A stretch of DNA of 64,000 nt from Stutzerimonas decontaminans (lineage in GTDB: Bacteria > Pseudomonadota > Gammaproteobacteria > Pseudomonadales > Pseudomonadaceae), in contig NZ_CP007509.1 in the NCBI RefSeq assembly GCF_000661915.1, positions 3,547,501 through 3,611,500 on the forward strand, given 5' to 3'. The notes under the pieces are model-generated. The model was not told the DNA's origin and made no database searches. It saw only the letters and a program-made list of their open reading frames with translations. This document shows positions 38,356 through 50,380 of this stretch, one piece after another; the first letter of the stretch is position 1; the number at the start of each line of letters is the position of its first letter. The translations under genes and the position numbers were made by a program.

Positions 38356-39527
38356 CAGGATTGCCAGCTGCGCAGGCCGCGGGCGATGCGCTCGACAGCC
38401 TGTTCCAGCCGCGGCAGGTCCTGTGTGTAGGCAAAGCGCACATGATGACCGGCCTGGAAACGACCGAAGTCCAGGCCCGGGGTAATCGCGACGAACTCGG
38501 TTTCCAGCATGTGCTGACAGAACGCGTAGGCATCGCCACCGAATGCGCTGATGTCGGCATAGAGATAGAACGCACCCTGCGGCTCGACTGCGATGCCGAA
38601 GCCAAGCTCGCGCAGGGCTGGCAGCAGGAAATCACGCCGGCGGGCGAACTCGGCACGGCGCGCCTCGAGAATTTCCAGCGTCGCCGGCTCGAAGCAGGCC
38701 AGCGCCGCATGCTGAGCCATGCTCGGCGCGCTGATGTAGAGGTTCTGCGCAAGCTTTTCCAGCTCTGGAACCGCAGCCGGTGGCGCTACCAGCCAGCCAA
38801 GGCGCCAGCCGGTCATGCCGAAATACTTGGAGAAACTGTTCAGCACGAAGGCGTCATCGTCGACTTCCAGCACGCTGGCCGCATCAACGCCATAGGTCAG
38901 TCCGTGATAGATCTCATCAACCAGCAGATGGCCGCCACGCTCTTTCAGCGCCGCGGACAGCCTGGCCAGTTCGTCACGCTCCAGCAGCGTGCCTGTCGGA
39001 TTGGCCGGCGACGCGACCAGCGCACCGACGCTGTCGCGATCCCAGTAGCGCTCGACCAGCTCCGGAGTCAGCTGATAACGAACCTCCGGGCCGACCGGCA
39101 CCAGTTGCGCGGCCCCTTCGACCAGGCGCAGAAAATGCCGGTTGCAGGGGTAACCCGGATCGGCGAGCAGCCAGTGCTTGCCGGGGTCCACCAGCAGGCT
39201 GGCAGCCAGCAGCAACGCGCCGGAGCCGCCGGGCGTAATCAGGATGCGCTCGGGGTCAATGGATAATCCGTAGCGCTGCGCATAGAAACCGGCAATGGCT
39301 TCACGCAGCTGCGGCAGGCCGCGCGCCGGGGTATAGCGCGTGTGCCCGGCGGCCAGCGCGGCCTGCCCTGCAGCGACGATGGGCGCCGCGGTGGTGAAGT
39401 CCGGCTCGCCGATTTCCAAATGAATGACGTCGTGGCCTTGAACTTGCAACTGGTTGGCCCGCTCCAAAAGCGCCATGACGTGGAAAGGTTCGATTGCGCG
39501 GCTGCGCGCACTGTATGACGAGGTCAT
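38355..39527 (-). CDS. Class I/II PLP-dependent aminotransferase
   Basis: This 390-residue fold-type I aminotransferase has [11 protein letters not shown] near residue 35, the Asn of ASPANPTG, the Asp/Tyr of [11 protein letters not shown] and the PLP lysine in [16 protein letters not shown]. Length and motifs fit the aspartate/alanine-type subgroup; the exact amino acid is uncertain. I used the ATG at 39527, preceded by AGGAAGG. sfsA overlaps its stop by one base, and dksA lies divergently about 190 bases upstream. Confidence 0.88.
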   Translation of the reverse strand: MTSSYSARSRAIEPFHVMALLERANQLQVQGHDVIHLEIGEPDFTTAAPIVAAGQAALAAGHTRYTPARGLPQLREAIAGFYAQRYGLSIDPERILITPGGSGALLLAASLLVDPGKHWLLADPGYPCNRHFLRLVEGAAQLVPVGPEVRYQLTPELVERYWDRDSVGALVASPANPTGTLLERDELARLSAALKERGGHLLVDEIYHGLTYGVDAASVLEVDDDAFVLNSFSKYFGMTGWRLGWLVAPPAAVPELEKLAQNLYISAPSMAQHAALACFEPATLEILEARRAEFARRRDFLLPALRELGFGIAVEPQGAFYLYADISAFGGDAYAFCQHMLETEFVAITPGLDFGRFQAGHHVRFAYTQDLPRLEQAVERIARGLRSWQS

Positions 39528-39718
39528 CTGACCTTCCTGTTGAGAACGAAACGTGAATTCTACCCAAGGTCCCGATACTGCTGCAGTTACTGTTGGATTC
39601 GGGAGTAGCGCGCCCCGATCCGATCTGGTAAGTTCGCCCGCTTGCAGCCGCAGGGCCGGCACGGGCCGGCAAGGGACAAATCATCCTGCGCAATGGACAT
39701 AGCGAGAGGCGTTCATCC

Positions 39719-40165
39719 ATGCCCATTACCAAAGAAACACCGTCGAACAAGCAACTGATTCGCGCCTTCGAGCCCTATAAGGAAAGCAAGGGCGAGGAAT
39801 ATATGAGCGACAAGATGCGCGCCCACTTCACCGGCATCCTGAACAAGTGGAAAAAGGAGCTGATGGAAGAGGTCGATCGCACCGTGCACCACATGCAGGA
39901 CGAGGCTGCCAACTTCCCCGATCCGGCCGATCGCGCCAGCCAGGAAGAAGAGTTCAGCCTGGAACTGCGCGCCCGTGACCGCGAGCGCAAGCTGATCAAG
40001 AAGATCGACGAGACGCTGCAGCTGATCGAAGACAACGAATACGGCTGGTGCGATTCCTGCGGCGTCGAGATCGGCATCCGCCGCCTGGAAGCCCGCCCCA
40101 CCGCTACGCTCTGCATCGACTGCAAGACGCTGGCGGAGATCAAGGAAAAGCAGATCGGTTCCTGA
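39719..40165 (+). CDS. dksA: DksA, RNA polymerase-binding transcription factor
   Basis: This 148-residue protein enters the RNA polymerase secondary channel and, with ppGpp, represses rRNA promoters and activates amino acid genes. The coiled coil carries the tip aspartates Asp68 and Asp71 (NFPDPADRA). The four-cysteine zinc site is complete (Cys111, Cys114, Cys132, Cys135), so this is the zinc-dependent DksA and not the Cys-poor DksA2. A terminator follows and gluQ begins 89 bases later, a conserved arrangement. Confidence 0.97.
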   Translation: MPITKETPSNKQLIRAFEPYKESKGEEYMSDKMRAHFTGILNKWKKELMEEVDRTVHHMQDEAANFPDPADRASQEEEFSLELRARDRERKLIKKIDETLQLIEDNEYGWCDSCGVEIGIRRLEARPTATLCIDCKTLAEIKEKQIGS

Positions 40166-40172
40166 TCCCGAA

Positions 40173-40200
40173 CGGGGCGCTTCGGCGCCCCGCTTCATTT
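40173..40200 (+). terminator. Terminator between dksA and gluQ
   Basis: Stem CGGGGCGC/GCGCCCCG with a TTCG loop, then CTTCATTT. The T tract is broken, so some read-through into gluQ is likely. Confidence 0.75.
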
Positions 40201-40254
40201 CCAGCCCCTGCAGCCTTCATCCGCCCCGCCATCCCTGATCGCGCCGGCTCTGCC

Positions 40255-41160
40255 ATGCCCTCTGCCAACCCTGCCCATCCCGAACGCTATGTCGGCCGCT
40301 TTGCCCCGACGCCTAGCGGCTATCTGCATTTCGGCTCGCTGGTCGCAGCCCTTGCTTCCTATCTCGATGCCCGCGCGGTGGGCGGTCGCTGGCTGCTGCG
40401 CATGGAAGATATCGACCCGCCACGGGAGATGCCCGGCGCGCAAAAGGCTATCGTCGATACGCTGCTCAGCTACGGCTTCGAGTGGGACGGCGAAATGCTG
40501 TGCCAGAGCGAGCGGCATGCCGCGTATCGGGCTGCGATCGAGCGACTGCTGGATGAAGGGCTAGCCTATGCCTGCACTTGCTCGCGCAAGCAGCTCGAAG
40601 CCTACCCGGGGCCCTATCCCGGCTTTTGTCGCGAGGCCAGGAACAGTCTCGACGATGCCGCCATCCGCCTGCGCGTGCCTGATCGCGAATACGCCTTCGT
40701 CGACCGTGTGCAGGGCGAGTTCCGCCAGCATCTGGGCCGCGAGGTCGGCGATTTCGTCATCCGCCGTCGCGACGGCCTGATCGCCTACCAGCTCGCCGTG
40801 GTGCTGGACGATGCCTGGCAAGGTGTCACGGATGTGGTGCGCGGCGCCGATCTGCTCGATTCCACGCCTCGCCAGCTCTACCTGCAAGAAGTGCTGGGCC
40901 TGCCACAGCCACGCTATCTGCACCTGCCGCTGATCATCCAGCCGGACGGCCACAAGCTGGGCAAGAGCTACCGCTCGCCACCGCTGCAGCCCCAAGAGGC
41001 CAGCCCACTGCTGCTACGCGCACTGCGCGCGCTCGGCCAGCAACCGAAGGCAGAGCTGGACGATGCACTGCCGACCGAGATCCTCGCCTGGGCGACCAGC
41101 CATTGGGATGCCGATCGAATCCCGCGCACCCGGACACTGGCTGAAGCACAGCTGCGCTGA
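40255..41160 (+). CDS. gluQ: GluQ-RS, glutamyl-Q tRNA(Asp) synthetase
   Basis: This 301-residue paralog of the GluRS catalytic core attaches glutamate to the queuosine base of tRNA(Asp). It has FAPTPSGYLHFGSL with the HIGH-like motif, the zinc-binding cluster ACTCSRKQ...GFCR, and KLGKS in place of KMSKS. It lacks an anticodon-binding domain, which separates it from real GluRS. The ATG at 40255 gives the family's N-terminus. It lies between dksA and cbrX as in other Pseudomonas. Confidence 0.94.
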   Translation: MPSANPAHPERYVGRFAPTPSGYLHFGSLVAALASYLDARAVGGRWLLRMEDIDPPREMPGAQKAIVDTLLSYGFEWDGEMLCQSERHAAYRAAIERLLDEGLAYACTCSRKQLEAYPGPYPGFCREARNSLDDAAIRLRVPDREYAFVDRVQGEFRQHLGREVGDFVIRRRDGLIAYQLAVVLDDAWQGVTDVVRGADLLDSTPRQLYLQEVLGLPQPRYLHLPLIIQPDGHKLGKSYRSPPLQPQEASPLLLRALRALGQQPKAELDDALPTEILAWATSHWDADRIPRTRTLAEAQLR

Positions 41161-41267
41161 GCTACCGGCAACGACGAAGCGGGACGCACGACTGGTTTTG
41201 CCCGCCGCTGGTGGCTTGCTACGTGCCGCTGCTCTACCATCGCCTCACTTCCGACACGAGACCCGGC

Positions 41268-41444
41268 ATGTATATCTACCGACTGGTGCTGCTCCTGGTG
41301 GTGGGGATCTATCTGTTCTCCCCCGCCATCATGGACTGGTGGATCGACCCCAACGGAGCTTGGTATCGGCCCTACCTGCTGTGGCTGATCCTGATCGTGG
41401 TGACCTTCATTCTCCAGAGCCAGCGCGATGCAGACGAGCTTTAG
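41268..41444 (+). CDS. cbrX: CbrX, small membrane protein translationally coupled to CbrA
   Basis: This 58-residue protein has two hydrophobic helices (YRLVLLLVVGIYLF and YLLWLILIVVTFIL) joined by a short DWWIDPNGAWYR loop. Its last 17 bases overlap the start of cbrA in another frame. In Pseudomonas a small gene at this place, cbrX, is reported to be needed for efficient cbrA translation through coupling. The overlap and position match; the function as a protein is unknown. Confidence 0.8.
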   Translation: MYIYRLVLLLVVGIYLFSPAIMDWWIDPNGAWYRPYLLWLILIVVTFILQSQRDADEL

Positions 41445-44382
41445 CCTGAGCCAGCTGATCCTGATCAGCGCCGCCTACCTGTTCATGCTGTTCGGTGTGG
41501 CCTGGGTCAGCGAACGCGGCCTGATTCCACGCTGGATCATTCGCCATCCTCTGACCTACACCCTGTCGCTGGGCGTCTATGCCAGCGCCTGGGCGTTCTA
41601 CGGCACCGTTGGCCTGGCCTATCAGTACGGCTATGGCTTCCTTGCCACGTACCTGGGCGTCTGCGGCGCCTTTCTGCTGGCGCCGGTGCTGCTCTACCCG
41701 ATCTTGCGGATCACCCGCACCTACCAGCTTTCGTCGCTCGCCGACCTGGTGGCATTCCGCTTCCGCAGCACCTGGAGCGGCGCCCTGACCACCATCGTCA
41801 TGCTGATCGGCATGCTGCCGTTGCTGGCCCTGCAGATCCAGGCGGTGGCCGATGCCATTGGCATCCTCACCCTGGAACCCCTGCAGGAACGCGTGGCGCT
41901 GGGCTACTGCCTGATGATCATGCTGTTCACCATCCTCTTCGGCGCCCGCCATATCGCCACCCGAGAAAAACATGAAGGCCTGGTGTTTGCCATCGCCTTC
42001 GAATCAATCGTCAAGCTGGTGACCTTCGGTGCGATCGGCCTCTATGCCCTTTATGTGGTATTCGGCGGCCCGCATCAGCTGGAGATCTGGCTGCTGCAGA
42101 ACCAGTCGGCGCTGCAGGCATTGCACACGCCGTTGCAGGAAGGCCCCTGGCGCACGCTGCTGCTAGTGTTCTTCGCCTCGGCCATCGTGATGCCGCACAT
42201 GTACCACATGACCTTCACCGAAAACCTCAACCCCCGTGGCCTGGTCAGCGCCAGCTGGGGCTTGCCGCTCTATCTGCTGCTGATGAGCCTGGCCGTGCCG
42301 CTGATTCTCTGGGCCGGACTGAAGCTGGGGGTGAGCACCAACCCGGAGTACTTCACCCTCGGCCTGGGGATTGCCGCGCAGAACGAGACCCTGGCGCTGC
42401 TCGCCTTCGTTGGTGGCCTGTCAGCGTCCAGCGGGTTGATCATCGTCAGCACCCTGGCGCTGTCGGGCATGGCACTCAACCATCTGGTGCTGCCGCTGTA
42501 TCAGCCATCCAGCGAAGGCAACATCTACCGCTGGCTGAAGTGGACGCGGCGCAGTCTGATCTTCGCCATCATCATGGCCGGCTACGGCTTCTATCTGCTG
42601 CTGGGCGCCGAGCAGGACCTGTCCAATCTCGGCATCGTCGCCTTCGTCGCCACCCTGCAGTTCCTTCCAGGCGTGCTTTCGGTGCTCTACTGGCCGACCG
42701 CCAACCGCCGCGGCTATATCGCCGGTCTGCTGGGAGGCATCGGCGTCTGGGTGGTGACCATGCTGTTGCCGCTGGTAGGCAACTTGGATGGCTTCTATAT
42801 CCCGCTGTTCAACGTCGTCTACGTGCTCGACGACACCAGCTGGCACCTGGCGGCGATCGCCTCGCTGGCGGTCAACGTGCTGGCGTTTTCGTTGTTCTCG
42901 ATCTTCAGCGAAACCAGTCCCGAGGAGCAGAGTGCTGCCGAAGCCTGTGCCGTAGAAAATGTTCGCCGCCCGCAACGGCGCGAGCTGATGGCCGCCTCGC
43001 CACAGGAGTTCGCCACCCAGCTGGCCAAGCCTCTCGGCGCCAAGACCGCCCAGCGCGAAGTGGAGCAGGCACTACGCGACCTGCAACTGCCCTTCGACGA
43101 ACACCGCCCCTACGCGCTGCGTCGTCTGCGCGACCGTATCGAAGCCAACCTTTCCGGACTGATGGGCCCGAGCGTGGCCCAGGACATCGTCGAGAACTTC
43201 CTGCCCTATAAAAACGGCGCCGAGGGCTACATCACCGAGGACATCCATTTTATCGAGAGCCGCCTGGAGGAATATCACTCGCGCCTGACCGGCCTGGCCG
43301 CTGAGCTCGATGCGCTGCGCCGCTACCACCGCCAGACCCTGCAGGAGTTGCCCATGGGGGTCTGCTCGCTGGCCAAGGATCAGGAAATTCTCATGTGGAA
43401 CCGGGCGCTCGAGGAGCTGACCGAAATTCCGGCGCTGCAAGTGGTCGGCTCCCGTCTCTCGACCATCGCCGAGCCCTGGCGCAGTCTGCTGAGCAACTTC
43501 ATCGAACAGGCCGACGAACACCTGCACAAGCAGCGCCTGGCACACAATGGCCATCGGCGCTGCCTCAACCTGCACAAGGCCGCGATTGCCGAGCCGCTGG
43601 CGCCGGGCAACAGCGGTCTGGTGCTGCTGGTCGAAGACCTGACCGAAACCCAGCAACTCGAAGACCGCCTGGTGCACTCCGAGCGCCTGGCCAGTATCGG
43701 ACGCCTGGCCGCTGGCGTGGCGCATGAGATCGGCAACCCGATCACTGGCATCGCCTGCCTGGCGCAGAATCTGCGGGACGAGCGCGAAGGCGACGGCGAG
43801 ATCGTCGAGATCAGCGGCCAGATCATCGAGCAGACCAAGCGCGTGTCGCGCATCGTGCAATCGCTGATGAGCTTCGCCCATGCCGGCGAGCGCCAGCACC
43901 AGCTGTATCCGGTGAGCCTGGCGCAAGCCACGCAGGATGCCATCGGCCTGCTCTCGCTCAACCGCAACCGCACCGAGGTGCAGTACGTCAACATCTGCGA
44001 TCCGACACACTTCGCCGAAGGCGATCCACAGCGCCTCGCCCAGGTGCTGATCAACCTGCTCTCCAATGCCCGCGACGCGTCGCCGCAAGGCGGCGTGATC
44101 CGCATCAGCAGCGAAGTTGCCGAGCAGACGGTGTACCTGACCGTCGAAGACGAGGGCAGCGGCATTCCCAAGGACATTCAGGACCGGCTATTCGAGCCAT
44201 TCTTCACCACCAAGGACCCCGGCGAAGGCACCGGCCTGGGCCTCGCGCTGGTCTATTCGATCATTGAAGAGCATTATGGCCAGATCGATATCGACAGCCC
44301 GGCCGACCCGGAAACACAACGCGGCACCCGTTTTCGCATCACCCTGCCGCGGCATGTCGAAGCGTCCCATGCCGTAAGTTGA
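41428..44382 (+). CDS. cbrA: CbrA, sensor histidine kinase with SLC5-type transporter domain
   Basis: This 984-residue protein controls carbon and nitrogen source use with CbrB. Its N-terminal half (about 1-500) is a sodium/solute symporter-like domain of about 13 helices, known to transport histidine in relatives. A linker and PAS-like region follow (about 600-740), then the HisKA domain with His766 in VAHEIGNP and an intact ATPase with N box ([12 protein letters not shown]), DEGSGIP and [11 protein letters not shown]. It starts inside cbrX and is followed 61 bases later by cbrB. Confidence 0.95.
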   Translation: MQTSFSLSQLILISAAYLFMLFGVAWVSERGLIPRWIIRHPLTYTLSLGVYASAWAFYGTVGLAYQYGYGFLATYLGVCGAFLLAPVLLYPILRITRTYQLSSLADLVAFRFRSTWSGALTTIVMLIGMLPLLALQIQAVADAIGILTLEPLQERVALGYCLMIMLFTILFGARHIATREKHEGLVFAIAFESIVKLVTFGAIGLYALYVVFGGPHQLEIWLLQNQSALQALHTPLQEGPWRTLLLVFFASAIVMPHMYHMTFTENLNPRGLVSASWGLPLYLLLMSLAVPLILWAGLKLGVSTNPEYFTLGLGIAAQNETLALLAFVGGLSASSGLIIVSTLALSGMALNHLVLPLYQPSSEGNIYRWLKWTRRSLIFAIIMAGYGFYLLLGAEQDLSNLGIVAFVATLQFLPGVLSVLYWPTANRRGYIAGLLGGIGVWVVTMLLPLVGNLDGFYIPLFNVVYVLDDTSWHLAAIASLAVNVLAFSLFSIFSETSPEEQSAAEACAVENVRRPQRRELMAASPQEFATQLAKPLGAKTAQREVEQALRDLQLPFDEHRPYALRRLRDRIEANLSGLMGPSVAQDIVENFLPYKNGAEGYITEDIHFIESRLEEYHSRLTGLAAELDALRRYHRQTLQELPMGVCSLAKDQEILMWNRALEELTEIPALQVVGSRLSTIAEPWRSLLSNFIEQADEHLHKQRLAHNGHRRCLNLHKAAIAEPLAPGNSGLVLLVEDLTETQQLEDRLVHSERLASIGRLAAGVAHEIGNPITGIACLAQNLRDEREGDGEIVEISGQIIEQTKRVSRIVQSLMSFAHAGERQHQLYPVSLAQATQDAIGLLSLNRNRTEVQYVNICDPTHFAEGDPQRLAQVLINLLSNARDASPQGGVIRISSEVAEQTVYLTVEDEGSGIPKDIQDRLFEPFFTTKDPGEGTGLGLALVYSIIEEHYGQIDIDSPADPETQRGTRFRITLPRHVEASHAVS

Positions 44383-44443
44383 AGAGGCACCTGCCGTACC
44401 GGCGCTGCGCCGGTTCTGCCTCCAGACCGTCGAGAGAGTACTG

Positions 44444-45856
<1,413 letters not shown>

Positions 45857-45885
45857 TCTGTTACCGCCTTGCCATGACTCGTAAC

Positions 45886-45923
45886 AAAAACCGGGAGCAA
45901 CGGTAACGCTGCCCCGGTTTTTT
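45886..45923 (+). terminator. Intrinsic terminator of cbrB
   Basis: Stem CCGGGAGC paired with GCT and CCCGG around an AACGGTAAC loop, followed by six T. It separates cbrB transcription from the crcZ promoter. Confidence 0.85.
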
Positions 45924-45982
45924 CTTGCCCGCGCCGACCCACCAAATCCTCAAGCCACTGATATATAACGATTTTCAAAAAC

Positions 45983-45998
45983 TGGCACGGCAACTGCT
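45983..45998 (+). promoter_or_regulatory. Sigma-54 promoter of crcZ
   Basis: TGGCACG, four bases, CTGCT: the -24 GG (45984-45985) and -12 GC (45996-45997) are at the correct distance and match TGGCACG-N4-TTGCW at all but one position. Activation by CbrB is inferred from the family. The binding sites would be upstream, in 45924-45980. Confidence 0.88.
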
Positions 45999-46007
45999 TT
46001 CTAAATG

Positions 46008-46368
46008 GCACAACAACAATAACAAGCAGATCCCACAATAAGAACAAGACGTAACGGCTCCAGCAAAATAACGACAAGAAGGCGGAGGCGCAGCTAACTG
46101 ATTCTTTTGGAGAGGACATGCCACGGGGTTCGCCCCACGACCAGGCCGAGAACAATAAAAACTGCATCAAGCAGGGCCCGCACTGGTTGGATCGAAGATC
46201 AAGGCAATGTCAGCGACCAAAGAAATCCGTTTGCTATTAGCTCCTAGTACAGGAGCAATCTCGACGGCCATGGCCCAAGAGAGCAGGCGAACAACAAGAA
46301 CAGCAACGCCTACTAATAACAATAAAAGCACGCGACATTATTCAGAGGGGAGCTTCGGCTCCCCTTTG
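46008..46368 (+). ncRNA. crcZ: CrcZ, Hfq/Crc-sequestering RNA of catabolite repression
   Basis: About 360 bases of A-rich RNA between the sigma-54 promoter and a terminator, with no credible reading frame. At least six A-rich motifs of the AAYAAYAA kind are visible, near 46012-46025, 46035-46048, 46066-46080, 46150-46160, 46290-46300 and 46312-46327. CrcZ binds Hfq through such motifs and frees messages of catabolic genes when poor carbon sources activate CbrAB. Location (between cbrB and pcnB), 5' start GCACAACAACAATAAC and motif content agree with the known RNA. The 5' end is inferred from promoter spacing. Confidence 0.92.
46346..46367 (+). terminator. Terminator of crcZ
   Basis: Stem AGGGGAGC/GCTCCCCT with a TTCG loop and a short TTT tail. 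Confidence 0.8.
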
Positions 46369-46588
46369 TGCTATTCGGGATTTCCCATTTTCGTTCACCG
46401 CAGCCCGATGATCGTCGCTGCCGTGCTACCTCGCCCCCGCCAAGCACTGCCTGCGTGACGCGGCGCACGATGCTTTTTGACACCTCTCCGCGCATCGTTC
46501 AACATCGACCACTCTCGGTGCTAGAATCCGCGCAGGTTTCGCGGCCATTCGCGACACCGGCCCGTCTTCCGCCACACAGTTGCCCCTC

Positions 46589-47983
46589 ATGCTGAAAAAG
46601 CTGTTCCAGTCTTTTCGTCTTCCTCTGCGCCGCATCCCGCATCCTCGCCGCACACCTGAAATTCTGTCCAGCCGGCAGCATTCCCTGCATCGCAACGAGA
46701 TCAGTCGTTATGCGGTGAGCGTGGTCGAGCGCCTGCAACAGGCCGGTTACGAGGCTTATGTCGTGGGCGGCTGCGTGCGCGATCTGCTGTTGCAGCTGAA
46801 TCCCAAGGACTACGACGTCGCCACCAGCGCAACGCCCGAGCAGGTTCGCGCCGAGTTCCGCAACGCGCGGGTGATCGGCCGCCGGTTCAAGCTGGTACAC
46901 GTGCATTTCGGCCGCGAAATCATCGAAGTCGCTACCTTCCGCGCCAACCACCCGGACGAGGATGACGATGACGCCAGTCACCTGGCCTCGCGTAACGAGA
47001 GCGGACGCATCCTGCGTGACAACATTTATGGCAGCCTCGAGGACGACGCCCAGCGCCGCGATTTCACCATCAATGCGCTGTATTACGATCCGACCACCGA
47101 GCGCATCCTCGATCACACCCGCGGCGTGCACGACATCCGCAATCGCCTGATCCGCCTGATCGGCGATCCCGAGCAGCGCTACCAGGAAGATCCGGTACGC
47201 ATGCTGCGTGCGGTGCGTTTCGCTGCCAAACTCGACTTCGAGATCGAGCGCCACAGTGCCGAGCCCATCGTTGACCTTGCCGATCTGCTCGACGGCATTC
47301 CCTCGGCGCGGCTGTTCGACGAGGTGCTCAAGCTGTTCCTCGGCGGCAAGGCCGAGCGCACCTTCGAACTGCTGCTCGAATATGACCTCTTCGCCCCGCT
47401 GTTTCCGGCCAGCGCCGCGGCGCTCGAACGCAACCCGGAATATGCCGGTACGCTGATCCGCAACGCTCTGGCCAATACCGATCTGCGCATCCAGCAGGGC
47501 AAACCGGTAACCCCCGCATTCCTCTTCGCCGCGCTGCTTTGGCCAGCCCTGCCCGCTCGCGTGCTGGAACTGCAGGATCGCGGCATGCCACCGATCCCGG
47601 CGATGCAGGAGGCTGCACACGACATCATCTGGGAGCAGTGCCAGCGCACTGCGATTCCCAAGCGTTTCACCATGCCCATGCGCGAGATCTGGGACATGCA
47701 GGAACGTCTGCCCCGCCGCCAGGGTCGCCGCGCAGATCAGCTGTTGGAGAACCCGCGCTTCCGTGCCGGCTACGACTTCCTCCTGCTGCGCGAAAGTGCC
47801 GGGGAGCAAACTGGAGGCCTGGGCGACTGGTGGACCGAGTACCAGGACGCCAGCGACAGCGAACGCCGCAACATGATCCGCGGCCTGAGCAACAAGGAAG
47901 AAGCCGGCGGAGCGAAGAAGCGTCGTCGCGGCGGGCGCCGCCGTCGGGCTCCGGGCGACAATGCCGGCACTCCGGCCGAGTAA
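46589..47983 (+). CDS. pcnB: PcnB, poly(A) polymerase I
   Basis: This 464-residue class II nucleotidyltransferase adds poly(A) tails that promote RNA decay. The N-terminal domain holds VVGGCVRDLLL and the catalytic acidic cluster in KDYDVATSA. RRDFTINALYYD and RLIGDPEQRYQEDPVRMLRAVRFAAK follow, and the C-terminus is very basic (AKKRRRGGRRRR). It is distinguished from tRNA CCA-adding enzymes by its length and neighbour folK. The ATG at 46589 has no clear ribosome site; a TAGAAT at 46522-46527 may be the -10. Confidence 0.94.
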   Translation: MLKKLFQSFRLPLRRIPHPRRTPEILSSRQHSLHRNEISRYAVSVVERLQQAGYEAYVVGGCVRDLLLQLNPKDYDVATSATPEQVRAEFRNARVIGRRFKLVHVHFGREIIEVATFRANHPDEDDDDASHLASRNESGRILRDNIYGSLEDDAQRRDFTINALYYDPTTERILDHTRGVHDIRNRLIRLIGDPEQRYQEDPVRMLRAVRFAAKLDFEIERHSAEPIVDLADLLDGIPSARLFDEVLKLFLGGKAERTFELLLEYDLFAPLFPASAAALERNPEYAGTLIRNALANTDLRIQQGKPVTPAFLFAALLWPALPARVLELQDRGMPPIPAMQEAAHDIIWEQCQRTAIPKRFTMPMREIWDMQERLPRRQGRRADQLLENPRFRAGYDFLLLRESAGEQTGGLGDWWTEYQDASDSERRNMIRGLSNKEEAGGAKKRRRGGRRRRAPGDNAGTPAE

Positions 47984-47984
47984 G

Positions 47985-48512
47985 ATGGAACGTGTCTATA
48001 TCGGCCTGGGCAGCAACCTGGCCGAGCCGCAACAGCAACTACGCGGCGCCCTGCAAGCGCTGGCCGAGCTCCCGTATAGCCGCCTGGCCGCAGTCTCGTC
48101 GCTCTATGGCAGTGACCCGCTCGGGCCAGCTGACCAACCGCGTTACGTCAACGCTGTTGCTGCACTGGATACCAGCCTCGCACCGCTTGCCCTGCTCGAC
48201 GCGCTACAGCGCATCGAACTGGCCCAGGGCCGCGAACGCAAAGCTGAACGGTGGGGGCCGCGCACCCTGGATCTGGACATCCTCCTGTTCGGCGAGCGGC
48301 TGATCGACGAGCCGCGTCTCACGGTTCCGCACTATCACATGCAGGCTCGGGCGTTCGTGCTCTATCCATTAGCCGAGATCGCCCCGGCAGAGCTGGTCCT
48401 GCCCGACGGCCGGACGCTCGTTGACCTGCTCGCAGCCTGCCCGTTCAGCGGCCTGGAGCGGCTCGGCGATGCGAGTGTCACCGCCGCGGTAACGAACGTA
48501 ACGCGCGGGTAA
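47985..48512 (+). CDS. folK: FolK, 2-amino-4-hydroxy-6-hydroxymethyldihydropteridine pyrophosphokinase
   Basis: This 175-residue enzyme transfers pyrophosphate from ATP to the pterin in folate synthesis. It has VYIGLGSNL at the N-terminus, the Mg2+-binding DLDIL (RTLDLDILLFG) and VPHYHMQARAFVLYPL. The ATG at 47985 lies one base after the pcnB stop, so the two are coupled. panB follows after 126 bases, which hold TTGACT (48522-48527) and TATAAG (48548-48553) at a spacing too wide for a confident promoter call. Confidence 0.95.
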   Translation: MERVYIGLGSNLAEPQQQLRGALQALAELPYSRLAAVSSLYGSDPLGPADQPRYVNAVAALDTSLAPLALLDALQRIELAQGRERKAERWGPRTLDLDILLFGERLIDEPRLTVPHYHMQARAFVLYPLAEIAPAELVLPDGRTLVDLLAACPFSGLERLGDASVTAAVTNVTRG

Positions 48513-48638
48513 CACTCGCGATTGACTTACTCTGCTGCCGCCGGGACTATAAGCGCCCTCTGCCACCAGCGGCCGTAGCACCCTTTCGGTGCGCCGCCCG
48601 GCAATCCTGACCTCCGAGGCTCGAAGAGGACGGCATTC

Positions 48639-49439
48639 ATGCCAGACGTAACCCTGACCACGCTGCAAGGGCTCAAGCAGAAGGGCGAGAAGATCGTCAT
48701 GCTTACCTGCTATGACGCCACCTTCGCCAAGACCGCCTGCGATGCGGGCGTCGAGATGCTCCTGATCGGCGACTCACTCGGCATGGTCCTGCAAGGTCAC
48801 GACAGCACCCTGCCGGTTACCGTTGCCGACATGGCCTACCACACCGCCAGCGTCAAACGCGGTAACCGTGGTGCAATGATCGTCGCCGACCTGCCGTTCA
48901 TGGCCAACGCCACCACCGAGCAGACCCTGAACAATTCAGCCGTGCTTATGCAGGCTGGCGCGCACATGATCAAGCTGGAAGGCACCGCCTGGCTGGCCGA
49001 GTCGATCCGCCTGCTGGCCGAGCGTGGCATTCCAGTCTGCGCACACATGGGCCTGACGCCACAGGCGGTCAACCTCTTCGGCGGCTACAAGGTACAAGGC
49101 CGCGAAGAGGCCCAGGCACAGCAAATGCTGGAAGACGCCCAAGCGCTGGAAGCAGCCGGTGCGGCCATGCTGCTGCTCGAATGCGTGCCCAGCGAACTGG
49201 CTGCACGCATCACCCGCGCGGTGCAGATTCCTGTGATCGGTATCGGCGCCGGTAGCGACACCGACGGCCAGGTGCTGGTGTTGCACGATATGCTCGGGCT
49301 TTCGCTCAGTGGCCGCGTACCGAAGTTCGTCAAGAACTTCATGCGCGAGCACGGTGACATCCCCTCCGCCATCGCCGGCTATGTAAAAGCCGTCAAGGCC
49401 ACCGAATTTCCCGCAGCCGAGCACGGTTTCTCCGCATGA
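48639..49439 (+). CDS. panB: PanB, 3-methyl-2-oxobutanoate hydroxymethyltransferase
   Basis: This 266-residue TIM-barrel enzyme makes ketopantoate, the first step of pantothenate (coenzyme A) synthesis. It shows [33 protein letters not shown] with the Mg2+-binding Asp, and KLEGTAW; the catalytic Glu lies in LLECVPS and [15 protein letters not shown] follows. Its stop overlaps the panC ATG by four bases. Confidence 0.97.
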   Translation: MPDVTLTTLQGLKQKGEKIVMLTCYDATFAKTACDAGVEMLLIGDSLGMVLQGHDSTLPVTVADMAYHTASVKRGNRGAMIVADLPFMANATTEQTLNNSAVLMQAGAHMIKLEGTAWLAESIRLLAERGIPVCAHMGLTPQAVNLFGGYKVQGREEAQAQQMLEDAQALEAAGAAMLLLECVPSELAARITRAVQIPVIGIGAGSDTDGQVLVLHDMLGLSLSGRVPKFVKNFMREHGDIPSAIAGYVKAVKATEFPAAEHGFSA

Positions 49440-50296
49440 ACATCGTCAAGACCATCGCCGACCTGCGCGCTGCGGTCGCCCGCGCGCGCAGCGACGGCAA
49501 GCGCATCGGCTTCGTGCCGACCATGGGCAACCTGCATGCCGGCCATATCGCTCTGGTGAAGAAGGCTGGTCAGCGTGCCGACTTCGTGGTCGCCAGCATC
49601 TTCGTCAATCCGCTGCAGTTCGGCCCCAACGAGGACCTGGACAGCTATCCGCGCACCCTCGCGGCGGATCAGGACAAGCTGTTCGAAGCCGGCTGCCACT
49701 TACTCTTTGCACCCAGCGTGGAAGAGATGTACCCGCACGGCCAAGCCCAACAGACCATTGTCCGCGTCCCTGGCGTATCGGAAGGCCTGTGTGGCGGCAG
49801 TCGTCCCGGACACTTCGACGGTGTCTCCACCGTGGTGACCAAGCTGTTCAACATGGTGCTGCCGGATCTTGCCGTGTTCGGGCAAAAGGACTACCAGCAG
49901 CTGGCCGTGATCCGCACCATGGTTCGCGACCTGAACATGCCGGTGCAGATCCTTTCCGAGCCAATCGTTCGGGCCGAAGACGGCTTGGCACTGTCTTCAC
50001 GCAACGGTTATCTGAGCGCAGACGAGCGCGCCACCGCCCCGGTGCTGTATCGCTCGCTGAAAGAGCTCGAAACGGCGATCAGGGGTGGCCGCCGTGATTA
50101 TCCTGCACTGATCGCCGAAGGCCTGAACGCGCTGCAGGCTGCCGGCCTGCGACCGGACTATCTGGAGATTCGCAACGCCGTCGATCTGCAGCCTGCGAGC
50201 GACGCTTCCACCGAAGTAGTCATCCTCGCCGCCGCCTACCTGGGCAAGACACGGCTGATCGATAACCAGCTGGTAGACATCCGCACATCGGCCTGA
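49436..50296 (+). CDS. panC: PanC, pantothenate synthetase
   Basis: This 286-residue ligase joins pantoate and beta-alanine with ATP. It has [15 protein letters not shown] with the HxGH nucleotide site, [23 protein letters not shown] and the KMSKS-like segment in [11 protein letters not shown]. It is coupled to panB by an ATGA overlap and followed by panD after 84 bases, so the three pantothenate genes form one unit. Confidence 0.97.
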   Translation: MNIVKTIADLRAAVARARSDGKRIGFVPTMGNLHAGHIALVKKAGQRADFVVASIFVNPLQFGPNEDLDSYPRTLAADQDKLFEAGCHLLFAPSVEEMYPHGQAQQTIVRVPGVSEGLCGGSRPGHFDGVSTVVTKLFNMVLPDLAVFGQKDYQQLAVIRTMVRDLNMPVQILSEPIVRAEDGLALSSRNGYLSADERATAPVLYRSLKELETAIRGGRRDYPALIAEGLNALQAAGLRPDYLEIRNAVDLQPASDASTEVVILAAAYLGKTRLIDNQLVDIRTSA

Positions 50297-50380
50297 TCCC
50301 AGCCAATTGCCCGCAGCCTTGATCACGTTCGAGGCTTAAGGCACACTCTGCGCCGCTTGCGCACCCCGGAGGACCCCGCC

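Noticed and set aside
46207..46458. Reading frame inside and beyond the crcZ region
   Set aside because: It overlaps the A-rich RNA and its terminator, has no ribosome site and looks like no protein; the RNA explains the sequence better.
48522..48553. Sigma-70 promoter before panB (TTGACT and TATAAG)
   Set aside because: The 20-base spacer is too long, and the shorter-spaced alternative ACTATA is a poor -10.
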